This document shows positions 55,259 to 63,606 of a stretch of 64,000 nucleotides of DNA, in pieces (position 1 is the stretch's first letter; each line of letters starts with the position of its first letter). The position numbers and the translations under genes are program-made. The stretch is taken from assembly GCA_024232355.1 (NCBI GenBank), contig JAAEPW010000578.1:51591-115590 (forward strand), in the 5' to 3' direction. The stretch comes from Chloroflexota bacterium. Its GTDB lineage: Bacteria; Chloroflexota; Anaerolineae; B4-G1. The notes beneath the pieces were generated by a model, which was not told the DNA's origin, searched no databases, and saw nothing but the letters and a program-made list of their open reading frames with translations.

Positions 55259-55990
55259 ATGTCTCAGGTTGCGTTAAAACGGTTGCTGTGGACCGTCACT
55301 GTGGTAGGGATAGTGCTTTGGTTGTTACTCTCCTGGGTTAGCCTCTCTTTTTTGATGGAATACCTGGTCTCTGATGATGCGTTCTATTATTTTACTATTG
55401 CGCGCAACGCAGTCAGAGGACACGGCGTCACGTTTGATGGTGTTACGCCGACGAATGGTTTTCACCCGTTATGGCTGGTTTCCCTTCTGCCGATATATCG
55501 TGTGGCAGGTGGCGATGCTGAGTTAGCGTTGCGGCTGTCGCTGTCGTTGGGAGCGTTGTTCAGTACGGGCGCGATCTTGCTTCTGGGGGTTGCCGTAGCG
55601 TGGGGGCAGGCGTGGCGTGATTTCGGTCAGCGTGGGCGATATTGGTTTCAGGTGGATCAACTCGCCGCAGCCCGTTGGATTGCCGCGAATACACCCGAGG
55701 GTGATGTCGTAGGATCGTGGACGGCGGGCATTTATGGGTACTTTTCACAGCGGCGTGTGGTCAACCTGGACGGTGTGGTGAATTGGGATGCCATTCACGC
55801 CTATCAGACACGCGATTTGTATGATTATATGCGCGAGCAACGTATCTGGTGGCTCTTGGATTTCGACGAGTTTGTGGGTAACTTTACACGCTTTTTTGGG
55901 GCAGAGCCGGAGACTTTTCTAACGCCGATGCAAGTGTTTGAGGATACCCAAGCGCCTTTTGGACGGTTGGTGGTGTATGCGGTTGAATAG
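55259..55990 (+). CDS. GT-C-like protein with the central membrane core missing
   Basis: The first ~110 residues read like the start of a long GT-C protein: SDDAFYYFTIARNAVRGHGV then PTNGFHPLWLVSLLPIYRVA. The last ~110 read like its soluble C-terminus: AARWIAANTPEGDVVGSWTA then GIYGYFSQRRVVNLDGVVNW. Between them only one hydrophobic segment (GALFSTGAILLLGVAVAWG) is present, where relatives have a further eight or nine helices. The frame is open throughout at 243 residues, so an in-frame internal deletion of roughly 300 residues seems likely. It is probably inactive, or a shortened accessory protein. The ATG follows GTGAGGGCG. Confidence 0.7.
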   Translation: MSQVALKRLLWTVTVVGIVLWLLLSWVSLSFLMEYLVSDDAFYYFTIARNAVRGHGVTFDGVTPTNGFHPLWLVSLLPIYRVAGGDAELALRLSLSLGALFSTGAILLLGVAVAWGQAWRDFGQRGRYWFQVDQLAAARWIAANTPEGDVVGSWTAGIYGYFSQRRVVNLDGVVNWDAIHAYQTRDLYDYMREQRIWWLLDFDEFVGNFTRFFGAEPETFLTPMQVFEDTQAPFGRLVVYAVE

Positions 55991-57197
55991 GCAACTCTTT
56001 TTATGTCTCATTGCTGCAGTGGTACTAGGAAGTATTGGTGTCTGGTTGACGTACACCGAGTTCACATTCTACCATCGTGGCGGTAACGATTTCTACTCCC
56101 GTTGGATGGGGGGATGTGCCTTGCTACGCGAGGGATTGAACCCCTATTCTGAGGCTACCACTTTACGCATCCAAAAAGGCATGTATGGTCGTCCGGCCCA
56201 GCCCGGTGAGGACCAAGTGGCTTTTGCTTACCCACTTTACAGCCTGCTGTTTTTCTGGCCGCTTTGTTTCACTCATAATTACCCTTTGGTTCAGGCGATC
56301 TGGTTATGGGTATTGTTGGCGGGGTTGATTGCAGCGGTAATGCTGTGGATGCAAGTTGTTCACTGGCGTCCGCCTCTGTGGTTGTGGGCATCGACGATGC
56401 TATGGAGTGTATTCATGTACCACGACGCCCGTGCATTGCTGTTGGGCCAATTCGCCGTATGGGTGTTGTTAGCTCTGGTTGCAGCGCTGTGGGCGATGCA
56501 ACATAATTATGATTGGTGGGCGGGGTTCTTTCTGGCGCTTTCGACGGTAAAACCTCAGATGGTCTATTTGGCACTACCTTGGATTTTGTTGTGGGCTGCT
56601 GGGAAGCGGCGCTGGCGCTTATGGTGGAGCTTGGGTATTTCCTGGACATTGTTAATTCTAGGATCAATGATCTTGTTGCCATCATGGGTCTTTGACTTTG
56701 TACGACAAGCAGTCTCATACCCATCTTATACAGTTTATGGTTCACTCACGTGGATGATCGTTCGGTATTGGTTGGGATTAGGGCACGTGGTAGAGATCGG
56801 TGTGATGGTTATATTGGCGCTGGGCACGTTGGCGCTGGGGTGGCGGTTGTGGCAGGGAACCTGGGATCAGATGGTGTGGATGTTGGGCTTGTTGTTGTTG
56901 CTGACCAATTTTTTTACTCCTCGTATTGCAACTACCAACTATTTACTCTTGATACTCTGGATGATATGGGGATTCCGTTGGATGCAACTTGAGTGGGGAC
57001 GGCGCGGCGCCTGGGTGATAGTAGCAGTAGAGATTCTCTCGCTGTTAGGATTATGGGCACTGTTTCTGGCGACTATTGAGGGAGACTTTGAACGTGCCCC
57101 CGTCTACTTTCCATTTCCGGTTATGATTGTCTTGCTCTTGGCCTGGTTGTGGCGACGAGTGTATCCTGGTACAGCGTCAGCTGCTCGCGGATTTTGA
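55977..57197 (+). CDS. GT87-like membrane glycosyltransferase
   Basis: This 406-residue protein has about ten helices. The first loop reads RGGNDFYSRWMGGCALLREG followed by LNPYSEATTLRIQKGMYGRP, and YPLYSLLFFWPL follows, as in GT87 mannosyltransferases. LSTVKPQMVYLALPWILLWA is the conserved block with Lys-Pro-Gln. The ATG at 55977 lies inside the last 14 bases of the preceding gene, so translation is probably coupled. An upstream in-frame ATG at 55938 would add 13 residues and is less likely. Donor and acceptor are not known. Confidence 0.82.
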   Translation: MRLNRQLFLCLIAAVVLGSIGVWLTYTEFTFYHRGGNDFYSRWMGGCALLREGLNPYSEATTLRIQKGMYGRPAQPGEDQVAFAYPLYSLLFFWPLCFTHNYPLVQAIWLWVLLAGLIAAVMLWMQVVHWRPPLWLWASTMLWSVFMYHDARALLLGQFAVWVLLALVAALWAMQHNYDWWAGFFLALSTVKPQMVYLALPWILLWAAGKRRWRLWWSLGISWTLLILGSMILLPSWVFDFVRQAVSYPSYTVYGSLTWMIVRYWLGLGHVVEIGVMVILALGTLALGWRLWQGTWDQMVWMLGLLLLLTNFFTPRIATTNYLLLILWMIWGFRWMQLEWGRRGAWVIVAVEILSLLGLWALFLATIEGDFERAPVYFPFPVMIVLLLAWLWRRVYPGTASAARGF

Positions 57198-57214
57198 TAC
57201 GTTTGGATGATTCT

Positions 57215-59218
57215 ATGAAGTTGAGTCGTATCCAAGTTATTTGGTTGACCATTGGGATGGTGGCGTGGGTCTTTGCAGCGCTGACGCTCTTTTATTGGGT
57301 GCAGAAACCGTTAGGTTTGGATAATGCAGCAGCTCTGGGGCGAACGGCACTCGATCTGGTTGTGGTGGCGTTGATTGGTGCGGCCGGGTTGGGAATCGGT
57401 AGTGGGCTGCTGTGCAAGTTGCGATTGACCGGACTTTCCCTCGGTGACCGGATTGTGTTGGGGAGTGGGTTGGGGTTGGGACTGTTGGGACTGGTTACTT
57501 TGGGAATGGGATTGCTGGGTATTACAGCGCGTTGGGTTTTCTTGGGATTGTTGATCGCGTTGATCGTGTGCGAGTGGCGCGAAATCGTCGCCGTAAGCCA
57601 CGCGATCCGACTGCTAAAAAAGCCAGGGGCGGGCGTGACACTATACGTTGGGTTCACGCTGTTGCTGGCTTTGCTGCCGGCACTGATGCCGCCCACAGAT
57701 TGGGATGGCTTATTTTACCATTTGACTGGACCCGCGTGGGTGTTGTCCTCTGGCCGCGTGATGCCTCCACAGGCCAACGTGCCGCACCTCAGTTTCCCCG
57801 GCTTGATGGAATCTCTTTTTATGCTGGCAATGGCGCTGCGTAGTGACATTGTAGCCAAGCTGCTGCATTGGAGCTTTGCATTGCTCTTGGGGGGACTAGT
57901 ATATCGTGTTGCCAACCGTCACCTGGGCGCAAAGTTGGGATGGGGAGCGGTGATCGCCCTGTACGCTACACCGATGGTAGCCGTTCTGGCTGGTTGGGCA
58001 TACAATGATCTGGCATTGGCCTACTTTCAGCTTGCTGCACTTTATGCAGTGCTGAACGGCTTTGAGCATCAGGATACGCGGTGGTTCGGCGTGGCGGGAG
58101 GGCTAGCCGGGTTGGCGATGGGTCTCAAGTACACTGCATTTGTCTGCCCAGTGATACTGGCGATATTAATTGCCGGGGATGTGGTGCGGCGCAAACGATT
58201 GTTTAGGCAGGCTTTGATCTGGATGACTTTGTTCGGGGCGGTGGCAATTATCGTTGCGTTGCCATGGTACTTGCGCAATCTGGTTTTTATGGACAATCCT
58301 GTGTATCCCTTTGCCTACAGTGTTTTTGGAGGGCAAGAGTGGAGTCAGTGGCATGCGGATTGGTATGCTCAGACCGGGACGGGATTAGGTACTAACGTGT
58401 GGGCGCTCGCGGGGTTGCCGGTGACGCTGACGTTGGGTCTACGGGACATGAATTATTTTGACGGAAGAACCGGCCCTCTGTTTTTGGTAGCCCTGCCCAT
58501 GCTGTTGATCGTCGTTTTGTTTGACCGACGCAGGCCTCGTGCCTTGGTAAATTTGCTCTGGTTTGCCTTGGCGCAGTACGTGATCTGGGTGATAGGAGTT
58601 GCGAGTTCCCGCTCATTGTTCCAGTCGCGGTTGTTGCTAACGGCACTAGTGACGCTTTGCCCTGTGCTGGCTTATGTCTACAATTGGGTGGGACGTTTCA
58701 ATCGTTTGTCTTTTTCGCTTCAACGCTTTGTGCGTTTGGTGATCATACTCGTTTTACTGTTTAACATTGTTTACCAGACATTGGACGTGATACGGTTGCG
58801 CCCGCTCCAGTACCTAGTGGGTCAGGAGGCTCGCGACGATTTTCTGGTACGTCAACTTGGGGGTCACTATCTGGCGATGCAAGTCGTGGCCGAACTGCCG
58901 GTTGATGCACACGTGCAATTCTTGTGGGAGCCGCGGAGCTATTATAGCCATCGGGTGGTACAACCCGATCCGATCCTAGAGACGTGGAAATACCTGTGCG
59001 ATTTGCACAACCGCGACATTGACACTATCGCTGTCGAGTGGCAAGAGCGTGGCGTAACCCACCTACTCCTGCATACGGCAGGGATGAACCTGGTTGCTCA
59101 AGAAACTTCAGATCACTTGACGCCCGCAGACGTGGCGGTGTGGGAGGCATTGCGTGTCCAGTATCTGGACATGGTGTGGGAGATACCAGGCGCCTATGCC
59201 TTGTACACATGGCAATGA
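57215..59218 (+). CDS. GT39-like polytopic membrane glycosyltransferase
   Basis: This 667-residue protein has about 13 helices and a ~130-residue soluble tail. The first loop reads PTDWDGLFYHLTGPAWVLSS, then GRVMPPQANVPHLSFPGLME, with an acidic residue pair typical of GT39/PMT-like GT-C enzymes. A later block GWAYNDLALAYFQLAALYAV and GLAMGLKYTAFVCPVILAIL is also typical. The ATG at 57215 gives a proper cytoplasmic N-terminus (MKLSRIQ). An in-frame upstream ATG lies inside the previous gene. It is the longest protein in this second glycosyltransferase run. Confidence 0.8.
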   Translation: MKLSRIQVIWLTIGMVAWVFAALTLFYWVQKPLGLDNAAALGRTALDLVVVALIGAAGLGIGSGLLCKLRLTGLSLGDRIVLGSGLGLGLLGLVTLGMGLLGITARWVFLGLLIALIVCEWREIVAVSHAIRLLKKPGAGVTLYVGFTLLLALLPALMPPTDWDGLFYHLTGPAWVLSSGRVMPPQANVPHLSFPGLMESLFMLAMALRSDIVAKLLHWSFALLLGGLVYRVANRHLGAKLGWGAVIALYATPMVAVLAGWAYNDLALAYFQLAALYAVLNGFEHQDTRWFGVAGGLAGLAMGLKYTAFVCPVILAILIAGDVVRRKRLFRQALIWMTLFGAVAIIVALPWYLRNLVFMDNPVYPFAYSVFGGQEWSQWHADWYAQTGTGLGTNVWALAGLPVTLTLGLRDMNYFDGRTGPLFLVALPMLLIVVLFDRRRPRALVNLLWFALAQYVIWVIGVASSRSLFQSRLLLTALVTLCPVLAYVYNWVGRFNRLSFSLQRFVRLVIILVLLFNIVYQTLDVIRLRPLQYLVGQEARDDFLVRQLGGHYLAMQVVAELPVDAHVQFLWEPRSYYSHRVVQPDPILETWKYLCDLHNRDIDTIAVEWQERGVTHLLLHTAGMNLVAQETSDHLTPADVAVWEALRVQYLDMVWEIPGAYALYTWQ

Positions 59219-59238
59219 CAACCGGAAATGAGGAAGCA

Positions 59239-60879
59239 ATGCATAGTTCGCCCCCAAAGTTTCGTTTCTTTAGGGCTGGAGACCGAATATGGCGAGATTT
59301 ATTGGGACTATACCTTCTTGCGTTGGCTGTGCGGTTGGTGTTGGCAGCCTTTATTCATCGTCCTGGCTATATGGACGTTGCTTATTATGCTGCTGGTGCA
59401 GTCCGATTTGCGCAAGGCGACGGGTTTAGCGAACCTTTTTTATGGAACTATTTGGACGATCCGGTAGCCCTTCCTCGTCCTGCCTTTTTGTACTGGATGC
59501 CGCTCCCATCTCTTCTGGCGGCACCCTTTGCGTTTCTTTTTCCGGGCTCCTTTTTTGCTCTTCAGCTTCCCTTTGTCTTTATCTCTGCCCTTTTTTCCGT
59601 TGTTGCTTACAGTGTGGCTTGGGAAATCACCGGGCAACGACGTGCAGCCTGGCTGGTAGGGCTTTTCACGCTCTTTAGTGGTTTTTTTTCTCCGTACTGG
59701 ACTTTGCCAGAAACCTTTGCTCCCTTTGCTCTCTTTGGTAGTTTGGCACTGTGGCTTGCAGGGAGCGGGATGGGGACAGCAAGAGATAAAAAGTGGGTAG
59801 GAGGTTTTCTGGCTGGTTTATTGGTTGGCCTAGCACATCTAACCCGCGCCGATGGTATCTTGCTGCTACCAATCATCGTTCTCGCCTCACTTGTTTCTTT
59901 TCACTCACGTAACACACGATACGCAACACGCAATATGTATCGCGTCTCTCCCGATGCCCTTTATCATTTATTGTTCGTCATCTTGGGGTATCTGCTCATA
60001 ATAGGCCCCTGGTTTATCCGCAATGTCTTTATCATAGGGGCACCTCTCTCTTCGGCGAGTACCAAAACCCTCTGGCTGCGTGCTTATGACGACTTGGTCT
60101 GTTATGATTGTGATCTCTCACTCGGTTCCTATCTGGCTTGGGGATGGGGTAACATTTTGAGCTCCAAAATTTACGCGTTATGGATCAACTTTCAGCACTT
60201 TATGGCTGAGGATTGTCAGGTGTTTTTGTTACCCTTTGTGATCATTGGTCTCTACCGTTTACGTTGGCGACCTCCTTTTGCGCTTTCCCTCATTTACCTT
60301 TTTTTGCTATACTTGGCTCATTCCCTAGCCTTTACTTTTCCGGGCTGGCGCGGCAGCTTTTTTCACTCTAGTGGGGTACTCTTGCCTTTTTTGTACATAG
60401 CAGCACTGGAGGGACTGACAGCCTCCGTAGGATGGGTAGCACGACGACGTAAAAGTTGGAACCCACGGCAGGCTCGAACTATCTTTGAGACAGCGATGAT
60501 TGTGGCAGCAGTGGCTCTCAGCATAAATACTGCAGTGGGGACACTCTCCGCCTGGTGGAATGCGGATGCAATATACGGGCAGATCGGTACATGGATGGAT
60601 GCCAATGATGCTTCATCTGAAATAATAGTTATGTTAAACAACCCACCTGGTTTTTACTATCATACGGGCATATCATCAGTAGTTGTGCCCAATGGGAATG
60701 TGGAGACACTGTTGACAGTGGCTGATCGATATAGCGTTGACTATGTGGTACTGGATCTGAACCGACCATCAGGGCTTGCGGAACTGTACTCTGGAGATGA
60801 ACATCATCCACGTTTACGGTCAGTGATGGTATGGGATGGAGATATGAGCCATGTTGTTTTGTATGCGGTGGAACATTGA
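59239..60879 (+). CDS. GT39-like membrane glycosyltransferase
   Basis: This 546-residue protein has about 10 helices. The first loop GYMDVAYYAAGAVRFAQGDG, then PFLWNYLDDPVALPRPAFLY, matches GT39-type enzymes, as does HLTRADGILLLPIIVLASLV. The ATG at 59239 follows GAGGA by four bases. ATG 59215, which overlaps the previous stop as ATGA, is an alternative. The coding DNA at about 59897-59940 is low-complexity (AACACACGATACGCAACACG) and encodes the basic loop FHSRNTRYATRNMYR. The C-terminal soluble part has YYHTGISSVVVPNGNVETLL. Confidence 0.8.
   Translation: MHSSPPKFRFFRAGDRIWRDLLGLYLLALAVRLVLAAFIHRPGYMDVAYYAAGAVRFAQGDGFSEPFLWNYLDDPVALPRPAFLYWMPLPSLLAAPFAFLFPGSFFALQLPFVFISALFSVVAYSVAWEITGQRRAAWLVGLFTLFSGFFSPYWTLPETFAPFALFGSLALWLAGSGMGTARDKKWVGGFLAGLLVGLAHLTRADGILLLPIIVLASLVSFHSRNTRYATRNMYRVSPDALYHLLFVILGYLLIIGPWFIRNVFIIGAPLSSASTKTLWLRAYDDLVCYDCDLSLGSYLAWGWGNILSSKIYALWINFQHFMAEDCQVFLLPFVIIGLYRLRWRPPFALSLIYLFLLYLAHSLAFTFPGWRGSFFHSSGVLLPFLYIAALEGLTASVGWVARRRKSWNPRQARTIFETAMIVAAVALSINTAVGTLSAWWNADAIYGQIGTWMDANDASSEIIVMLNNPPGFYYHTGISSVVVPNGNVETLLTVADRYSVDYVVLDLNRPSGLAELYSGDEHHPRLRSVMVWDGDMSHVVLYAVEH
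59900..59940. repeat. In-gene AC-rich micro-repeat
   Basis: CGTAACACACGATACGCAACACGCAATATG is built from short (A)CGCAACAC-type units. It is in frame in a cytoplasmic loop of the GT39-like protein. The same style of repeat is seen in spacers of this window. Confidence 0.65.
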
Positions 60880-60931
60880 TGTCTAGAGATGAAGGCCTGA
60901 TTAATCGGGTTCCTGGTGATGCTGTAAAACG

Positions 60932-61297
60932 CACGTTTTGGGGCCGGGACTGTTGGCTCTGCTCACCTGCTACATTGTTATTTTGGAGCACTTTACCCAC
61001 GACCGTGATCCGAGGACCTTTGTCATCGTGGATAGAGATTTGCACTTTGTGATCCATCAGGGAACGTAGACTATGACGGGTAATTTGCCTACTATATCGC
61101 CATAGATCTCCTTGGTGTACCAGCTCATACCGCTGATTCTGTCTATTGTTTTTGTGTTGCTCATCTTGGTATAGGTGTTAGCCTTGTTGTTGTACGCTAT
61201 CTGGATGCCTCCGCTTGTGATTGCGGTGATAATTCTTGGTTTTCTCCTGTTTGGACTCGGTAATTTTTTTATCGGATACTTGGACGTAAAAATGCCG
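60932..61297 (+). pseudogene. Decayed paralogue of the 33738-34874 membrane protein
   Basis: The spacer after the last glycosyltransferase still shows pieces of the GYDGQFAYYIA family in order. HVLGPGLLALLTCYIVILEH and RDPRTFVIVD match the start of the intact gene. DPSGNVDYDG-stop-FAYYIAIDLLG matches its DPGDTLGYDGQFAYYIARDP, with CAA or CAG changed to TAA at 61081. YQLIPLILSIVFVLL and LLLYAIWMPPLVIAVIILGF match the following helix. At least two frameshifts and one stop separate these. The rest of the gap (61298-61547) has no gene except the repeat and promoter listed. Confidence 0.65.
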
Positions 61298-61326
61298 ATA
61301 ATTTCTGACAAATTGATCCTTTTCGC

Positions 61327-61378
61327 CACGAATTGCACGAATTAGCACGAAAAATTGGTGAAATTTGTGCAATTCGTG
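61327..61378. repeat. Perfect inverted repeat in the 61-kb spacer
   Basis: CACGAATTGCAC (61327-61338) and GTGCAATTCGTG (61367-61378) are perfect 12-bp inverted copies with a 28-base spacer. The inner bases contain further CACGAATTAGCACGAA-like units. It looks like a dispersed intergenic repeat or a hairpin. Confidence 0.75.
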
Positions 61379-61478
61379 ACAAAAAAATCTGGTCAACTCG
61401 TCAGAATGAGCTTGGGCGTGCAGATGTATTATTTGTCCAAAGTCCAATCCTGTGACCAGGTAATATAATCATTCAAGT

Positions 61479-61508
61479 TGTGCTTCTTGCCCATCGTGTG
61501 GTATACTA
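61479..61508 (+). promoter_or_regulatory. Candidate promoter for the second two-component pair
   Basis: TTGTGC (61479-61484) and TATACT (61503-61508) are 18 bases apart, about 40 bases before the ATG at 61548. A second TATAAT at 61515-61520 has no good -35. Confidence 0.4.
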
Positions 61509-61547
61509 TAGCATATAATTGCCAAGGTACATGCTTGGGGACAGGGT

Positions 61548-62252
61548 ATGGCAGACAAGATAAATGTAATGATTGTGGATGATCACCCAGTCTTCCGTCA
61601 AGGATTGCGGAACGTTTTGGCTGTGCATGATGACCTGTGCATTGTCGGCGAGGCGACCGATGGCCCTGAGGCGATTGAGCGGGTACAAGAGTTGCTCCCA
61701 GACGTGGTGTTGATGGACATTAATTTACCAACTCTTAATGGCTTGCAAGCTACTCGTCAACTCAAGGCCCTTTGTCCAAAAGTCTATGTCATCATGTTGA
61801 CTGCGTACGATGATGTAGAACAGATTTACCACGCTGTTCGTGCTGGTGCATCGGCCTACTATGCCAAAGACATTAATCCTGATCGGTTGGTAGGTGTCAT
61901 CCGACGTGTAAGCCAAGGGCAGTATGTCATTGGCGATACCGTGTTTGATGAGCAAGGCATTGGTGATTGGCTTTTGGAAGAATTTCGACGCTTTGGCGGG
62001 GGGACTTTGAAAAAAGAAGAACAATTTTTTGCACCACTCTCTCCCCGCGAGATGGAGATTCTCGAGTTGGTTATTCAGGGTATGAGTAATAGGGAAATAG
62101 CCTATTCTCTAGGCATTAGTCATCAGACAGTCAAGAATCATATGACTTCTATTCTGAGTAAGCTTGGAGTTACAGATCGAACACAGGCAGCGGTCTATGC
62201 TCTTCGACACGGATGGGTGCCTTTGCACGAACAAACCACAAAACGAAATTAG
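61548..62252 (+). CDS. NarL/DegU-type response regulator
   Basis: This 234-residue protein has a receiver domain with acidic pocket VDDHP and phospho-acceptor Asp57 in LMDINLPTLNGL. The C-terminus is a LuxR-type helix-turn-helix, LSPREMEILELVIQGMSNRE followed by LGISHQTVKNHMTSIL. The linker between them is a little longer than usual. The partner kinase starts 11 bases downstream, in the order regulator-kinase. It may control the Flp pilin gene that follows the pair, which has its own strong promoter. Confidence 0.93.
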   Translation: MADKINVMIVDDHPVFRQGLRNVLAVHDDLCIVGEATDGPEAIERVQELLPDVVLMDINLPTLNGLQATRQLKALCPKVYVIMLTAYDDVEQIYHAVRAGASAYYAKDINPDRLVGVIRRVSQGQYVIGDTVFDEQGIGDWLLEEFRRFGGGTLKKEEQFFAPLSPREMEILELVIQGMSNREIAYSLGISHQTVKNHMTSILSKLGVTDRTQAAVYALRHGWVPLHEQTTKRN

Positions 62253-62263
62253 GAGTAAGAAGA

Positions 62264-63313
62264 ATGACTGGTATGGCCGAAGCTGGCTCTGAATTGTTTG
62301 TGCAATTCTTGGAGGATTGTGATAAAGAATACGAGCAGACTCAGCGCGAACTCAAAGAGATTGACTTGCTGATTCAGCAGACAACTGCAGAGGTAGAACG
62401 TCTATCACAGCGCAATACACAGGTGACCAATCGGCTACGACAGATTGAGGCTGCACTAGATACTGTGCCAAGAGAAGATATACGCGAGTCGTACATGGCT
62501 GTGTTGGACACGCAACAACGGCTCTTTACTATGCGCGGACAGTTGGAAAAACTACAGAGTAATCAGCGCAACATAGCACGCTATCTTGACCTGCTCCGTA
62601 GTTTGCTAGAGATGACCAGCAAAGTTGAGGCCGAACCTCAAATTGTGGAAGAGGGTGAACCTACGCAGCCACTCATTGTTCGTATCATTGAGGCCCAGGA
62701 AGGGGAGCGACTAAAGCTTAGCCGCCAGATGCACGACGGCCCAGCTCAAGCTCTGACTAATCTTATCCTTCAAGCTGAGATATGCGAACGGCTTTTTGAG
62801 AGTGACCCCGAACGAGCGCGGACTGAATTAGCCAGTTTGAGGAATGCTGTAGCAGGGACTTTTCAAAAAGTCAAGGGTTTGATTTTGTCCTTGCGACCGA
62901 TGATGCTTGATGATCTGGGAGTAGTCCCCACTCTTCGGCGCTATGTAGACAACTTTTCCGACAATAGTGGGGTGTCCACTCATATGATGCTCACCGGCAA
63001 GGAGCGACGTCTGGAATCGTATAAAGAGGTAACGATTTTTCGTCTTGTGCAAGAGCTGCTTAACAATGCTGTTGATCACGCCCACGCTACGAATGTTCAA
63101 ATCAATCTTGATGTGGGTGATGATCGGGTGTACGTGTCAGTGGAGGACAATGGTAGTGGCTTTGAACTTTCTGACACGCTCACTTCAACAGATGCCAACA
63201 AGTTGGGTTTGGCGACGATGCGCGAGCGTGTAGAGATGTTGGGCGGACAGCTTTACTTTGATAGTGGTCTGGGAAGAGGGACAAAAGTCAGTTTCGAGTT
63301 TCCTGTTTTCTAG
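62264..63313 (+). CDS. Soluble DegS-like sensor histidine kinase
   Basis: This 349-residue protein has no membrane segment. The first ~125 residues are a long coiled coil (many Glu, Gln, Leu heptads) like the sensor part of DegS. The HisKA_3 dimerisation motif ERLKLSRQMHDGPAQ follows with His157. The ATPase part has QELLNNAVDHA (N box, about 263-273), VEDNGSGF (about 293-300) and GLATMRERVEMLGG. The ATG at 62264 has AGGAG nine bases upstream. It should phosphorylate the regulator encoded just before it. The input signal is probably intracellular. Confidence 0.9.
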   Translation: MTGMAEAGSELFVQFLEDCDKEYEQTQRELKEIDLLIQQTTAEVERLSQRNTQVTNRLRQIEAALDTVPREDIRESYMAVLDTQQRLFTMRGQLEKLQSNQRNIARYLDLLRSLLEMTSKVEAEPQIVEEGEPTQPLIVRIIEAQEGERLKLSRQMHDGPAQALTNLILQAEICERLFESDPERARTELASLRNAVAGTFQKVKGLILSLRPMMLDDLGVVPTLRRYVDNFSDNSGVSTHMMLTGKERRLESYKEVTIFRLVQELLNNAVDHAHATNVQINLDVGDDRVYVSVEDNGSGFELSDTLTSTDANKLGLATMRERVEMLGGQLYFDSGLGRGTKVSFEFPVF

Positions 63314-63333
63314 CATATAGTACAAAATTCCTA

Positions 63334-63362
63334 TTGTCATATGGTAAAAAATCTACTATAAT
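63334..63362 (+). promoter_or_regulatory. Near-consensus promoter of the Flp pilin gene
   Basis: TTGTCA (63334-63339) and TATAAT (63357-63362) are separated by 17 bases, the closest match to consensus in this window. The ATG is about 33 bases downstream with GGGGAGGTGA between. Confidence 0.85.
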
Positions 63363-63395
63363 AGTCTTATCTTAAATAGAGGGGAGGTGAGACAG

Positions 63396-63542
63396 ATGCT
63401 GTTTTTACCGCGTGAAGAGGGACAGGGTTTGGTTGAGTATGCGTTGATTCTTGTTTTGGTAGCCATTGTGGTGATTGTTATTTTGGCCCTGCTAGGTCCT
63501 GCCATTGCCAACATTTTCAGCAATATCGTATCCAACGTCTAG
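63396..63542 (+). CDS. flp: Flp/Fap-type (type IVb) pilin, 48 residues
   Basis: The short protein starts MLFLPREEG-QGLVEYALIL. It has the type IVb prepilin site G/XXXXEY (Gly9, then QGLV, Glu14, Tyr15), followed by one long hydrophobic helix of about 25 residues and a short tail (AIANIFSNIVSNV). Prepilin peptidase would cut after Gly9. Length and layout match Flp pilins of tight-adherence (Tad) systems. It has a strong ribosome site (AGGGGAGGTGA) and promoter. No tad secretion genes are in the window; they could lie beyond the right end. Confidence 0.9.
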   Translation: MLFLPREEGQGLVEYALILVLVAIVVIVILALLGPAIANIFSNIVSNV

Positions 63543-63573
63543 TCACCATAATAATCAAGGTAGATTACATTGT

Positions 63574-63606
63574 CGAACAAAGCCTCGCATCGCGAGGCTT
63601 TGTTCG
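63574..63606 (+). terminator. Perfect 15-bp hairpin after flp
   Basis: CGAACAAAGCCTCGC and GCGAGGCTTTGTTCG form a perfect 15-bp stem with a three-base loop. There is no T run after it, so it may be a terminator or an mRNA-stabilising hairpin for a highly expressed pilin. Confidence 0.7.
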
